A model generated the notes under the pieces. It did not search any database. It had not been told where the DNA came from and saw only the letters and a program-made list of their open reading frames with translations. Positions 49,641-62,200 of a DNA stretch of 64,000 nt are shown here, piece after piece. Within the stretch, counting starts at the first letter, position 1. The number at the start of each line of letters is the position of its first letter. The position numbers and the translations under genes were made by a program. Source of the DNA: Trichosphaerium sp. ATCC 40318 (Eukaryota; Discosea; Flabellinia; Trichosidae); the NCBI GenBank assembly GCA_038496445.1, contig JALMLS010000268.1:124001-188000 (forward strand). The letters run 5' to 3'.

Positions 49641-50976
49641 ATGAATTCGTTAAGTTACACTTCAGCGTCCTAATGCAGCTTTCAATAACTTTGATCTGGT
49701 TTTAAGCGGTAACATTTGTTGAAGCCTCAAATGTACCAGGACAAACCAATAACCATTTAGGAGTACCTCAAAATGCTGCACAATGGATAGACTTGGCAAC
49801 TGAAGCAGGTATGACCACCACACGTGGTTTCACATAACGCCCATTTTTTTAACTATTGTTGAATGACTTTTTCGATTGTAACACTTCTACCTAAAGTACA
49901 GCTCGGTCACGGTATTCGAAATCAAGCTGGTGGAGTTTCTCAGAACAATAGGAGAGGTCAAACAAACCAAGCAAACGCTGCTAGTGAACCTAACCCGTTT
50001 GCTAATGCTATTGCAGGTATTTTCATGCAATGTTGTAAGTTCTCTTTTAATTGTTTTATCATTTGCGTCACGTGTACTAAAGAAAATAGTTTGTTAGGCC
50101 AAGCACTTGACTGAGGCTGGAAAGAATCCGGAGCAGTTACCAGAAAGTCGCAAGAAGAGGCTTCTTGTTGCTCTCAAAAACGAGCCATTACAAAGATGGA
50201 ACTTGATTAAATGGGCTCAATCTCCAGCTCAGGTATTTAATACTTGTGGTAGTATTAATAACCTATTTACATACTGACGCATGTTTATTTTCCAAGGCCG
50301 TAGCGTTAGCTCAACGTTTGCAAAAACCTATTTTGGTTGAGATTGTTGTTGGAAGATTAGCTGATCAAAACAGCAATGTTTGCTGACTGGGTGGGAGACT
50401 GGTGCGTTATCAATTACACTATTTCAAAAATATTGATTGTTTTAGATGCGTTCGACTGTGCTTTCGAATCAGTCATAAATTACATCAATGCGTATTTTGT
50501 ACCTGTTGCTGTGAATGTAACTCGTCAAGGTTTTCCTTCGGAGATTCCTGCTATGAAAATGCTTGAAATGGTTTAAGAGAGGAACTGGAGGTTTGCTTTT
50601 GAGTTTGCTAGTTGTGGTGCTTTTGATGACCAAGCGAAGGTATCTTTAGGCCATTCATCACCTGTAAAGGATGAGATGCAAAATGGGTTTTTTGGTGTGA
50701 CTTCTTTTTTAAATTTTCTGCAAAAAAGGTCTCAAGAATTTCCATCAAACACAACAAATTAGACAACGCTTCAGGCATGTGACATAAAAAATTTATTCTT
50801 TTTGTTTTGTTCAAGTTTAACTGTAGACCAGAAACGGCGATATTAGAGGCGGTATGGCTGCATCGCAGCAGTTGACTCGTCAGAGAATGATCGAGACCAG
50901 ACTAAAAGTTAATGAGTTAATGACGTTTCAACGTCAACTCCAAGCCAGCGGTTATGGCAATCTTGCCTCTGTTTAA
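49641..50976 (+). CDS. Thioredoxin-fold-like protein (tentative)
   Basis: Eight or so short exons. ATG 49641, MNSL, a 49-nt intron, then TVTFVEASNVPGQTNNHLG. A Gln/Asn-rich linker follows (IRNQAGGVSQNNRRGQTNQA), then AKHLTEAGKNPEQLPESRKK and RLLVALKNEPLQRWNLIKWA. After a 41-nt intron, QKPIL|QCLLTGWET, and after a 44-nt intron DAFDCAFESVINYINAYFVP. This KPIL...W...F..V...I...FVPV order resembles thioredoxin-like/UAS domains, but the CxxC is missing. A 49-nt intron opening GTTTTC removes an apparent TAA and joins VNVTRQ to ERNWRFAFEFASCGAFDDQA. The last exon is a basic helix ending GYGNLASV, TAA at 50974-50976. Several donors are not GTR, so the splicing is an inference from frame. Confidence 0.5.
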
Positions 50977-51560
50977 AGATATATTTGTTAACTGAGTTTC
51001 TTTATTGTTTTTTGTAATGAGGAGTGTATCACAAACATACAACCTGAACGAATGAAACACTTTGATGAAATGAAAGAAAAACAATTAATAAAACAACTCT
51101 GTTGCATTTAAACCTTTGTACCCATAATGCATGAATACTTGTTGGTATAGCATATGTTACCATCGTCAGATTACACTTCTATTGTTAAAAGTAAACGTCT
51201 TGGCGTTGTCATTGACCATGTATAACTCCTCAAAAGAACGTTGGGAACAATCCACCATTATCACTTGTTACGATAAGTTGTGTGGTGAGGATTTTAATTG
51301 TTATTAAATGGTTCTGTGAATCGCACCAATTCAAAGTCTAAACGTCTCAATAACATTTGTCAAACGTATACCTATAGCAGCATTAAGCTAATAACATTAA
51401 AATGGTACAGCTTGAACCTCAAAGAATGCTTAGAAACCTAAAACGCTATAAAGCGCTTTTCATTACTATTACAACCCATTAGTCTGGTTGTATTGCCGAT
51501 TTTAGCGTTTCTATCTATATATACTAACTATATCGACAGAGTGCAGTGAAAGCGTCATCA
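50977..51560. other. Intergenic spacer
   Basis: About 580 bp between plus-strand genes. Repeated GCGCTTTT/AAAACGC-like words near 51.45 kb are too short to call. No gene was recognised. Confidence 0.4.
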
Positions 51561-52703
51561 ATGATACCCAACTGGACTTGCAAGGTACCAGGAATGTACG
51601 AACAGACAGAATGTAAGATTTCAGTCACAAAGGCAGGCCTTGTACGTTCCAGCTATTTAAACCATTCTGCAGACGCATATTCTTTATATCTAAAGTCTCT
51701 ATGCGCTAAAATAAGGAAAACAGTCTGTGGGGTGCCATTTTGTGTAAAACACTTTAAAACTGACCGTGGCGCATTTTACGTATTTCTGAGGCGAAATTGT
51801 CCACCTGAAAGCAATATCACACTTTTCTATTACCTTTTTTTTTTTTTTTTTTTTTTTCAGGCGTATGTTGGTGTAGGGGATACTATATTAGTGTTCGACT
51901 TGACTCAACCGTCAAAGGACCCAAGGACTCTTCTAAAAATACGAGACATTAGTTCAATATCCATCACGTGTGATGAAAAGTTTATGATTGTTAGAAGCGA
52001 AACACGGTCTGCAGTAGTTGACTTGAAAACAGGAAGCATACTCAGAGATTTTTCTATTAAGTTCAAAGACAAGGTTATCTCGAATGGGAGTATAGTTTTA
52101 ATGTGTTGTGATAGCAAAGATCCGAGTGTTTACTATGCTATTGTAAAGAAAGAAGGTAAAATAGAGCAAGGGATATACAAGTGTTGGATTGACAAGCCAA
52201 CATGCGTATATTGGTCTTCTTTGACAGATGATTTTGCAGACCAGGGATACGGACAAGTTGCTAAACACTTGTTTTTTAATAACGTACCTTCTGTTATACA
52301 TCAATGCATGCCAGGTATATATGGAACGTATTTTCCAGTATTCTTTTTGTCGAACGAAAACGGAACTAAAAACTTGGAATATCAAACATACAATGCCGGA
52401 GAAGAAGGATTTATGTGTTTGTATCATGATAAGAATGATCAAGATTTATCTGTTGCATCTAAGGTTCTTGTAACACATACATATCCTTGTTTTATAACAA
52501 TGCATGATTTGTTCAGTGACAACATTAGAGCATTCAATCTTTATGATTTGGAATATGTATCTGGCATAACAATGTTCAATGGCAGTGTTTTTTGCTTTAT
52601 GACACTTGATGATGGTATAACATTATTTAAGATTGATGATATTAATAGCCTTGAAATGGAAGTACCTCAGCAATACTATCGTACTGACAAGACTCACTCT
52701 TGA
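51561..52703 (+). CDS. Unrecognised protein, possible beta-propeller
   Basis: ATG 51561 (MIPNWTCKVPGMYEQTECKI). One intron (GTATTT ... a 25-T tract ... CAG) joins GAFY to AYVGVGDTILVFDLTQ. The remainder is one long exon of beta-strand-like sequence, with recurrent hydrophobic strands ending in D or N (ISITCDEKFMIVRSETRSAV; NGSVFCFMTLDDGITLFKID), suggesting a WD40-like propeller without conserved WD pairs. It ends YYRTDKTHS, TGA at 52701-52703. The large terminal exon differs from the finely split genes nearby. No functional assignment. Confidence 0.5.
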   Translation: MIPNWTCKVPGMYEQTECKISVTKAGLVRSSYLNHSADAYSLYLKSLCAKIRKTVCGVPFCVKHFKTDRGAFYVFLRRNCPPESNITLFYYLFFFFFFFQAYVGVGDTILVFDLTQPSKDPRTLLKIRDISSISITCDEKFMIVRSETRSAVVDLKTGSILRDFSIKFKDKVISNGSIVLMCCDSKDPSVYYAIVKKEGKIEQGIYKCWIDKPTCVYWSSLTDDFADQGYGQVAKHLFFNNVPSVIHQCMPGIYGTYFPVFFLSNENGTKNLEYQTYNAGEEGFMCLYHDKNDQDLSVASKVLVTHTYPCFITMHDLFSDNIRAFNLYDLEYVSGITMFNGSVFCFMTLDDGITLFKIDDINSLEMEVPQQYYRTDKTHS

Positions 52704-52839
52704 GGGCATAATTGTTCTATCATGTACATTTATAAAATTCATAAATACAAATTATTTTTTATTTAGTTAAGTCACATCTGTTTGGCTTTCTTTTTCCACT
52801 GGTGTTATGACGTTTGTTATTATGATATTCCTTGTACAG

Positions 52840-53318
52840 TTAATATGTTGGTTCACCATTGACATAGTGTACACAGTGTTTAAGTTGTCCGTGATATGTC
52901 CATATCTTGTAATCTCCTTCCAACTTATCGTTTTTATGCCACAACTTTACATCTCCACTGATTTTACCCTTAGAATAATTACGTATCACTTGTATTTGTC
53001 CATCTTCATCCCATCTCTTATACTCACCAGAAAGTTTACCATCAATATAATTACAGTGACACATAAGTATTCCAGTTTCATACCACCGCTTGTTTTCTCC
53101 TTCTAGCTTGTGATTGGCGTTATACGAAGACTGCTCTTTCACCTGACCATTTTCATACCAGTGCTTATAATCTCCTTGTTGAGTATCATTAACATAAGCA
53201 CAATGTTTCCATAGCACTCCGTTACTATACCACATCTTGTAATCTCCTTCTAGTTTATCATTAGAATAATGACATTGCTTCGCTAATGTGTTGACAACAG
53301 GTACATAGAAAGATGGTA
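52840..53318 (-). CDS. MORN_2 (YwqK-type) repeat segment, probably the 3' end of the sirtuin gene
   Basis: Six or more repeats of about 22 residues: CHYSNDKLEGDYKMWYSNG, YVNDTQQGDYKHWYENGQ, YIDGKLSGEYKRWDEDGQ, ending YVNGEPTY. This is the G.Y..WY.NG pattern of MORN_2/YwqK repeats, which occur in bacteria, amoebae and some giant viruses. The coding frame extends upstream of the only in-frame ATG (53235) with no start codon, so an upstream exon is needed. A 59-nt intron (53377-53319, GTGTAG...AAAAG) would join ...AYLDW of the sirtuin to LPSFYVPVVNTLAKQ in frame. It is either an alternative C-terminus of the sirtuin or a 5'-truncated gene. Confidence 0.55.
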
Positions 53319-53345
53319 CTTTTATTCGTTGTGGTACAATTCTTT

Positions 53346-54657
53346 TTATTGAATAAACGAAGATAATTTATCTACACGCCAATCCAAGTATGCTTCAAGG
53401 TGTGCAACTCCGTCATCACAAGATCCGATATACTTAAAATCATTTGAATTGTCATCAACAAAGTTGAACTTGCCAACTATTTCATTGTTTATCAATAAAC
53501 GTGGGACATGAGATTGTGGTAGCATATGACAACTAGCTACAGGTTCTACTTCAAGAGAAGTTCCCATGACAATAAGTAAATCACATTTCGCAAAATCCTA
53601 GTGTCTTGAATAAGCACAAGAAAAAAAACCCAAAAGATATTACAAGTGGTACCTCGTAAACCATCTCATGGTACCGCTCAGGTAATTGTTCACCAAAAAA
53701 TACTAGATCAGGCTTCAAGACATTGCCTTTATTGCACTTTGGGACCTTTCCTGCCTCCACATCACCTGCAATCAACTAAGCTTGCATATCTTATTGAGAC
53801 AAAAAAAAAAAGTAGTAAGCACCTCTGATTGAGTCCAAAGGTACTTTCTTTTGACATTTACGACAAGTGGCTGTATAAAAAGATCCATGAGCACTTACAA
53901 GCTTTTCTTCAGGGAGACCTATATGAATTCAAAGTCACGTGATAGATAACACGAAAAAAAAAAAGAAAGAAATGAGATATTGACCTGCAAGCCTCTCTAA
54001 GCCATCAACATTCTGCGTGTAATTTCTCAGTAACACGCCCTTATCATTTAACTTCTTTATGAAATTATGAACAGGCGTAGGTTGGTAGTTACCAGGCATG
54101 AGCTGTTTCGCCAAGCGAAAGAAAGGAGCAGGATTTTCATCAAAATAATCAATAGCAAAAATAGCCTACACAAAGACGGTTAAATAGTACCAGCATAAGT
54201 ACTAAAATCGTTGTACTTCAGGATAGGGTAGGTTGTAGCTTGCTAAACTATCATATAAACCAGTTCCAGGCGTTCTAGTAAAAAAAGATGACGTTTCATT
54301 GATGAAATACGCTAAACGCACCTAAAATCAGGAATACCGCTTGAAACAGATATACCAGCACCAGTTAGTACTATTTAAACTGTCAAAACCCATATTAACC
54401 ATGTTTTGGACTTGTTTGTGATTACCTATTATGTTAGAGCCTAGTATGTATTAAACCATGCGTAATAAAACAGATCTAAACGGCGAACATTGCTCCTCCT
54501 TTATTAATTTTGCCACTTTCTTTAAATCACTAGTTGCCTGCGTATTTTGCTTTTTACTAGCATAATACCGTACACTACGGGATAAACAAGCGCCTGACAC
54601 CGTTAGAAGTCGGGTTTTCTGAAACATACACGCACCACGACGTGCACAACCCAACAT
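53346..54657 (-). CDS. NAD-dependent deacylase, sirtuin (SIRT2/3-like)
   Basis: ATG 54657 starts a presequence rich in Arg/Ser ([20 protein letters not shown]...[10 protein letters not shown]), suggesting mitochondrial import. Sirtuin motifs follow in order: [17 protein letters not shown] (NAD binding), [46 protein letters not shown] (catalytic His), [42 protein letters not shown]. It removes acyl groups from lysine using NAD. The zinc site is odd: CRKC ... KCNKGN has only three cysteines, with Gly in place of the fourth. The frame ends SSFIQ and TAA at 53348-53346, overlapping an AATAAA. A MORN_2 segment follows closely and may be an alternative C-terminus. Confidence 0.88.
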
Positions 54658-55070
54658 GTAGAAGTTCACCTAAGTCAGACGTAGCCAAGTCATAAAAACC
54701 AAGTGACTGGTTTCAAGAGATACTCAGCACAAGTGCAAATGAAGCTGTAGTGAGAGCTTGTACAATTACACCCACCTGGCGTAAGAAAACACCAAGCAAA
54801 TACAGTCAAATAAAGAAAAAAAACAGAAAAGGTAAAGGCGTAAACACGTCTGATGTTTAATATCTAAGTACATCAACTGCACCAATCAATACCTGGATGC
54901 CTTTATCATTTGTTTTTGCTTCCTCATATAAGTATAGTAAGTATGCGTGTAAGAGCCTTTAATCCTGTAGCTGTGACATTTGTTGAAGATAACGAGATGT
55001 ATCGTAAACCTGCTAGTGCAAAAAGGCTATGTTTGTTGAGGATAAATCTATCTCCTTTCATTTTTTGTAC
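54658..55070. other. Intergenic spacer
   Basis: About 410 bp upstream of the sirtuin and downstream of the F-box/LRR gene. A 74-codon plus-strand frame (54910-55134) overlaps the latter's 3' end and has no motif. Confidence 0.4.
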
Positions 55071-55985
55071 TCAGTGCAGTGGCACTCTTGCCCATGTTAA
55101 CCCCTTTGATTCAACAAACTGTTTTGTGATCTGATTAAATCCATTAAATATTACGATAAACACAGACTTGAGTGACTTCATGTGCTTCAAGCAATGACCT
55201 TCAAGATTTCCAAAACAAGCTTTAAGTTCAATAGCCTCAAGATTTACAAAGTGTTTTAAACTTGCGTCATCGACATGGCAAAAATTAAGGCGAAGGTGTT
55301 TAATATTGGTCAATAATTTGAGCCCAATAGATTTGTAAAATATCTCAACAGTGTGGACATTGGCGAGACTTTTGAGCCATGATTCTTCTTTTGGGCTGAG
55401 TTTGATTGTATGAACATCTTTAAGCACCTCAGTCCATTCATCTGTTACATTACAGCGAGTAATCCCAATAGAATGTACACCATTCAGTTGTTTTATTCCT
55501 TCAAGAGTAACGTTGTTGCAGCCAGATAGCGTGATAGTGTGAACACCCTTTAAAGCCTTTAATGAAACATCTGTTATGTCTGAATCTCGTAAACTAATCG
55601 TGTGAATGCTGTGCTTTCCTTCTTGTACTAATGCAAGAACACCAGCATCTGTAACATTTACAAAGTCTAAATGAATGGCGTGAACACCAACAAGGGAAGC
55701 CAAATCACTTTCACATAATGTGATGCCAGTAGCACAGGCGACCAGAGTGTTTTTAAGCAGTGGACTGCTCTTAAGTTTATGGCAATCTGATGCTTCTTTT
55801 AATTTGAGACTCACAAACCCTATATTACAACGAATAATGTCGTTGAAGAGAGTAGAAACTGCAGAGGCGATTATACGGTCTTTTCTGCGTAAATAACGCA
55901 AAATATGCGTCAAAGTCTCCGAAGGTAGCTCACTGAAATCGGATGTACCTCCTAGTGTACACGCTACATTTGTTGTTGATGACAT
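55071..55985 (-). CDS. F-box/leucine-rich-repeat protein
   Basis: Single exon. I prefer ATG 55985 (MSSTTNVACTLGG) because the F-box starts soon after; an upstream in-frame ATG at 56045 would add 20 residues. F-box: FSELPSETLTHILRYLRRKD ... VSTLFNDIIRC. About ten LRRs follow, of the same GVHTI...DVSLKALKGVHTI type as at 28.0-29.5 kb. The end (LKHFVNLEAIEL, CLKHMKSLKSVFIV, FVESKGLTWARVPLH) closely matches the partial gene at 1-552. Likely SCF substrate adaptor. It is shorter than the 28 kb paralogue. Confidence 0.82.
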   Translation of the reverse strand: MSSTTNVACTLGGTSDFSELPSETLTHILRYLRRKDRIIASAVSTLFNDIIRCNIGFVSLKLKEASDCHKLKSSPLLKNTLVACATGITLCESDLASLVGVHAIHLDFVNVTDAGVLALVQEGKHSIHTISLRDSDITDVSLKALKGVHTITLSGCNNVTLEGIKQLNGVHSIGITRCNVTDEWTEVLKDVHTIKLSPKEESWLKSLANVHTVEIFYKSIGLKLLTNIKHLRLNFCHVDDASLKHFVNLEAIELKACFGNLEGHCLKHMKSLKSVFIVIFNGFNQITKQFVESKGLTWARVPLH

Positions 55986-56220
55986 GGCGCTTTTAGGGTT
56001 TGACCGGGGATTGACAAGTCCGAAACTATTTTGGAACTCAAACATTCATAGTACAGTTGCAATCAGATATCGCAGCATCTATTTTACTAATCGAATACAG
56101 AAAACCCTAAACAATCACGTGATATTTCTTGTAACCGTGTATATAACTATCATAAAAAATAAAACAAGATCAAAAATAATACAGACAATACAGTTATAAT
56201 TTTATTTCTTATTTCTTTCT

Positions 56221-56241
56221 TTTTTTTTTTTTTTTTTTTTT
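56221..56241. repeat. Poly(T)/poly(A) tract
   Basis: A run of 21 T on the plus strand, seven bases beyond the stop codon of the DOCK gene (poly(A) on the transcript strand). Simple repeat at the 3' end of the transcript. Confidence 0.8.
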
Positions 56242-56247
56242 GTACAA

Positions 56248-59200
56248 TTACATATCTCGCAATAAATTTTGCTCAGAGCGCAATGCGGATATACTTTCTT
56301 TTACACGCTTTTCTAAATCCTTATAGTACTGCTTAAGCATATCAGCAAACTCCATACCAGTACCATCAATCAAAGAATTATTAAGTTTCAATGCAAACCC
56401 ACAAAGCTTTACAAAGTTCTCCATAACGATCATAAGATGATCTACATGATCAGTATTATATTTTTCTTCACGTATAGTCCCTGGCTTCAAGAAAATAGAG
56501 CAAATAGCAAGAGGACCACAGTTAACCACTAACAGAACAATAAACAACAGTAAAAAGACGAAATAAAGCGAAATCAAGCAAAAAAAACGGCAACAAAAAA
56601 AACGGATAAAAAGCGCGTACTCGGTACAACAGATCCTTGTAACACTTGCTGTAAGGTATTAACATGTGGTGGTATACAATTAAGCTCTCTACGCAATTTT
56701 GTAGATTGACTCTCAATGAGCTCTATTGCGTTTTCAATTGGCTCTAATATAATCTCTTCTTGATCTACGATCAATACTCTATTCAAAAAGTGTGGGAATG
56801 AGTGCTTAGTCTTAAATATAGTTTTTCGCCGCCTTTGACTTGCAATCTCATTCTCCTCATTCTTGCTCACTTCTACTTTAATAGCAGTTTCGAACAAAAA
56901 CTTGTCTTAAAAAAGAAAGTCAATATCCAAAAAAATAAAAACATACAAAATTGTTTTGATTTGTAAAGAAGACTGATGATGCGTACCGGCGTTAAAATGC
57001 ATATCAGCTTCTGATAGGAAATGTTTACGTTGCTCTGCACGGTGATAAGGGTGCACAGACGCGATTTGGGCATATATACATTGAGGATCGAGTTTTTCCT
57101 AAAAAAGAAGTAAGTCAATAAATACTTCAAAACAACAAAAAAGACGTACAACGTCTACATTGTTACTAAATAGAACCTCGAATCTAGTAGCACCATGCTT
57201 GCCCGTATACTGCTTCTACATTGATGTTTAGAAAAGCACCTAGGCTGACTTAAACTTACCTCGAGCTGAGCCTTAAATAAACCGAGATTCCATTTTCTCG
57301 TCTTTTTGTAAATATAAGATAATCCGTTCGTTTCACCCCACAATTTACCCAAATACGTAACGCGATAATAAACTGGGTAAACTCTATTTGGTGGGTTCTG
57401 TTTGTCTGTAATCTTAACGCAAAGATCTGCATGATCCGTTAAGACCTTTATCATTGTTGTATATTGCTGCTGAGTCTTATGAAGCGTCTCTAAAACGCTA
57501 TACACCTCAATAGCAAGCTTATAATTCGTAGCTTGTTCAAACAGTGCCTCTGCCTCTAACAGAGTACTAACTAGTCTAGACCAACCCCAGTTTGCATCGT
57601 CAGATAGGGACGCCATAGAAGTAGACGATTGAGAGCCTAGGCACATTAGACAAACTGCATGAAAAAAAAAACAAAAAATAAAGTGGTACATACCCAATCT
57701 AGGTATGTTCTTGATGTTGGGAGATATCTGAGAGAACAATATGAATTCTTCTGATAAACGCTCCATAAGAATAGGATTAACTGTTCTAAGGTATTGCAAT
57801 ATCAACGAAGCAATCAGAGTCTTACAATGTGCAGCTTCTTCCAGATTTTCATTCTATTTTTTTTGGAAATGTTAATCAAAGTCATTTTGGTGTTTTTGTC
57901 TTTTTGACACTTACCCTTTGATGTCTATTAGCAAGATTGTCAAGCCACGTTACACGAAGCTCTGGGGAATCAATAAAACCGCGAGAAATCTTGTAGCAAA
58001 GATGATTGGTAAGTTCTTGATCCTCCTCATTACTCCATAATTGATTCGCACGATCAATGAGAAGATTAATCTTTGTAATCGCATCAACTACCAATGTCTT
58101 CTCTTTGACATCGTTATTGAGAAGCTTAGTACGTCGAATATCTAACAGAGTGCCCTGAAGACCAGAAAAGTCCTACACAATGAACGTTAGTAAACACTTT
58201 TTTACAAAAAAATCAATAGGATTGTAAGCTTACAATCCTTTCTTCAGCTTGACCAATCATTTTAGAAACGACAACAGTGCTCTCAATTCTCAACCTATCG
58301 AAATTGGCTTCCTTTTTATACGATGTATGCAGAAGAGCAAATAACATCCATCCTGAGTCATCACGGATACTCTTTAAAACATGTAAGCCATCATAGAAAA
58401 ATGATAATAAAACAAGTACGTACTTGTATGTACGAGTTTGAAAGTGTAAACAGATGATACGTCAATACGCTTAGAGCAGTAGAGTTCTCATCAATGTACA
58501 CCAGATTTGGGCATATATTCACAAGAGCCTTAAGAGGACCTTTCAAGTGACATATCGTCTCCGGATCATTAACAGAAAAAAGCTCTCCAAAGATACCAAC
58601 AATCTTACGTGTAAGAGGTGACCATCCAGCAGTATCAATCTCATGTCCTAATGACCATATGAATTCAGAGATTGTATCTATAACAATCATCCTTGCTTCA
58701 CGACAAAATAGGTCCTTCTAGAAGTACAACAAGTCAATAAGAAAAACAAAAAAAAAACTTTGTTTCGTAAAAACGAACTAACCTTATTGAAAAGCTTAGC
58801 GCTGTGTTCGAGCAACGCCAAAAACCCTACACGACGTTGTTGTGGTTCTATCTTCCACCAACGCTCAAGTTCTTTATGGTGCGACCATTTCAATATGTAC
58901 AAAAATGGTACCAACCACTCAACCTGTTCGTTTTCAGGAGCAGAAGAAGTAATAATACTGTAATCACCCAAAATCTAAAAAAATAATAATTAGTCCAAAA
59001 AACCCAAAATACAGCACGTGATATAATGGACATACCTGCATCATGTAGGCAAAGTACATGCTCACAATATATCGCTGTATTGAATCAGATTTATAGCGCT
59101 TATCCTTAGCATGCTTTGAGACAAGACGATGAAGCAAGCTTATAGACTCAAGCCGAGCTAATTTGTTTTTACCATCATGATTAAAATTGAGCTCAATTAC

Positions 59201-62200
59201 ACGAAGTATCATCCCAGCAACAACGTGGCTTCTTCGTAGGTACTCAAGAAGCTTTGAATGATCCATAATATGTTGTGTATCTCGAGGTAGCACAGGTGTA
59301 TTAAGAGGAATATAGTGCTCATAAGAAGCAACAACAGAAAGAAAAGCCACTTTAAATCTCATAGACATAAGTTTCTCAGAGCTGGAAGCAATATATTTTT
59401 CAACCTAATGATCGAAAATAAGAAAACAATCCACAAAACGAAATATACATACCAAAGTCAACACTAGACCTCTATCAATCAAAGAAAGCAAATCTTTTAC
59501 AAAAACACCAATAGCTAAAAAAAAACCTCATCAGTATCTCAATCACTGTCATCAATGTGTACCGTATATATGCTCCAGGCTAGAGGTAGCATGTTGTTGG
59601 AATAACTGCTTCAATAAAAGTAACACACATTGTACACCTTCTTTGGAATATCGCTTACTCCTAGTCGTGTGCCCTATGAAAGAAAATAAATACTTTACAA
59701 TGCTGGCATTGGCTTCAAACGTACAATTTTTACTGAGTAAAATTGCCATATTATTTGCAATAACACGGAGAAGTACCCAATAGGCTTCATATCCTTGCAT
59801 ACTATGTAACTAAAGAAAAAAATTAAGAATCCTCAATTCGACTTTAGAGGTTTGAATTACCTTTGTTTTATCTTTACTCTTCATAACAGCCGTCAAGTAC
59901 TTCGCTAAAGCATGATATAGCGGTAGTGAGGTACTGTTTTCGAATGGCTTCCAAGGATAAGATGAGAAGTTAAGTAGCCATCCCAAGTATACATTAAACA
60001 AGGAATACTTGTTATCAGTTGCTATATTCTTAACAACACGAACAACTTGCAAAGCAGCCAATATTCCTTCCTAATGACAAAAAACTTAGACACATAGCTA
60101 ATTGAATAATGTGTACCTCTCCCAAAGCTTCTGGCCATGTAGTTATGATTTGAAACAAAGTATTTAAGAGGAGAGGAAAAGACTTGAATAAAGCAGTAGA
60201 GTTTGCCAAACGTATACTTGACAAAGAATCCTATGGGGAAAAAATTAGTACACGCTTTAAACTTCAAAAAAAAAGTACCTTGATAGCTGCCACATAGGCA
60301 AGTTTCTTCGTCAATAGCAGAGCATTTACTGCATTTGTGAATCTATTGATATTTGTATCTTGGCTGTACACTGTAGATACAAGATGCATCTTGATAGTCA
60401 AAGATTCTTTTTCTAGCCACTTTGGTTTGTCCGCTTTCGAAGGCAAATTAGATTGTAGGCCAAGTGTAATGCTCTTGGGCATGTTAAGCCTAGGAAGGGC
60501 GTACAGTTAGCGAATAGAACAATAAGTATCAGCGTACCCATTGTCACGCAAAAGCTCAACACGTGCATAACCAAGTACTTTTTTCTTTTTGCTCTCAACA
60601 GCGCATACAGAGAACAGTAAAAAGTGATCTTTTGTGATCACGTGGGGTAAGTTAATTTTTATTTCATCCGGGAAAGTAGGTTTCTTCGCTTGTTGAGATA
60701 CAGCAGTACGACCTGAGACGCTCAGTTAACAATCAATAGCGAAAAAGCAAAAAAAAATATCAAGTTACCTTCGTTAACGAATTTCGGTTCAAAAGATTTA
60801 CCAAATATCGCTTTGAGCCTCCTTGACTCTCCTTCCATTAAAGATACACGCACTTGAACATTACGAGCGTGTTTCATTTGTAAGGTTTGAGGATAGATAT
60901 ATACAATGTTGGAGTATCTCATATTGACCTGTCTATCGCCATCAAACTCTTGAATATCGCGAATTACTCTAGACGGTTTTGTAACATCCTTAAAGTCCTC
61001 TGGATAAGGCAATAAAGGATCTAAGCACGGCGTTACTCTTCCAGGGAGTGGACCTAGAAGTATATCAGATTAACAAATCCACAGAAACCCAACTAAAGAC
61101 ATACCCAGTTCTGTTTTCGGAGATGCAGTGTACGTCAATTTAAAATCGATCTTTCCTTTACTATACTTTTTCAAAGGCTCATCTGACTGTAACATATCAT
61201 AAAGTATGTCGTAATCAGGTGCAAGCTTGTATGGAATAAATTCTGATAGTCCACCAGTAGCTACAGCTTGATCTGGGTATTGAAGAAACAATGGAACACA
61301 AGCCCAATATATTTGCTCCAAATTCGCATCAGCGACAGTCTCAGGAAGAGCTCCTTCTTTCTTATGCCTCAACAACGTGCAGATGCGAAATATGAGATAA
61401 GGCGGACGATCTGTAGCACCGGTCATCTTGAACATGCACGTGTTCGTTCTACTCTCAATGCAAATAACTTCAGGGTGTCTTGAGAGTATACTCATCGCCT
61501 TTTCTCTATCTGGCTCAAAATAAAACTCCTCTGTAAGCTTTGACTTCTGGTGAGGATCATGGAGCGACGCTGAACAGAAGAAAGGTCCTTTCTCACCTTC
61601 AAGGGTGAGAGAATAAATAGCCAAAAGGTAGTATGCGATAGGGAGATGAATACTGAACTGTAGAGGTGGCAAAGGAAGGCGCATGGTGTCTAAACGAAGC
61701 TGTAGATGCCCTAAAGCCTCAACCCTTCTATCACTAGCTTCATTGCGTTTTAAGTGATCGACACGAGACTCACCCTAGTAACGTCTTTTAGTTAACTTGA
61801 AGAAAAAGGCAAAAAAGAAATATCAAAAAAAAAAGGCGTACTCTCTTTTTTCGGAAATGACGATGTTCAGAGTGACTGTAATCTGTTGCAACATTCTTTC
61901 CAATCTTGATACGCTTATGTGTCTCCATAGATACAGATGAAGACAACATTGACAATTCGTCAGAATCACTACTCGCCACTGGGTTACCAGTTGGTTTGTT
62001 TCCAAACGATACAGTCGCAGAGTTTACCATTGCTGGTTTAGCATCGCTCACTAATTATGTTATTAAACTAGTATTACTTAATACCGCTGCGTACACTCTG
62101 CAGGTACACCATTAGACCATACTTGAGCGCTCTGGCTCTTCGGTATAGATCGAACAGTCTTGTCAGGAGCAGTTGCGCTCTTATGACGTTGTTTACTACT

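Noticed and set aside
50574-50576. In-frame TAA inside the 49.6-51.0 kb gene (and another at 49703), suggesting stop-codon reassignment or a pseudogene
   Set aside because: Both lie inside short introns (49657-49705 and 50530-50578) whose removal restores one continuous frame. All three stop codons are used as normal terminators elsewhere in the window.
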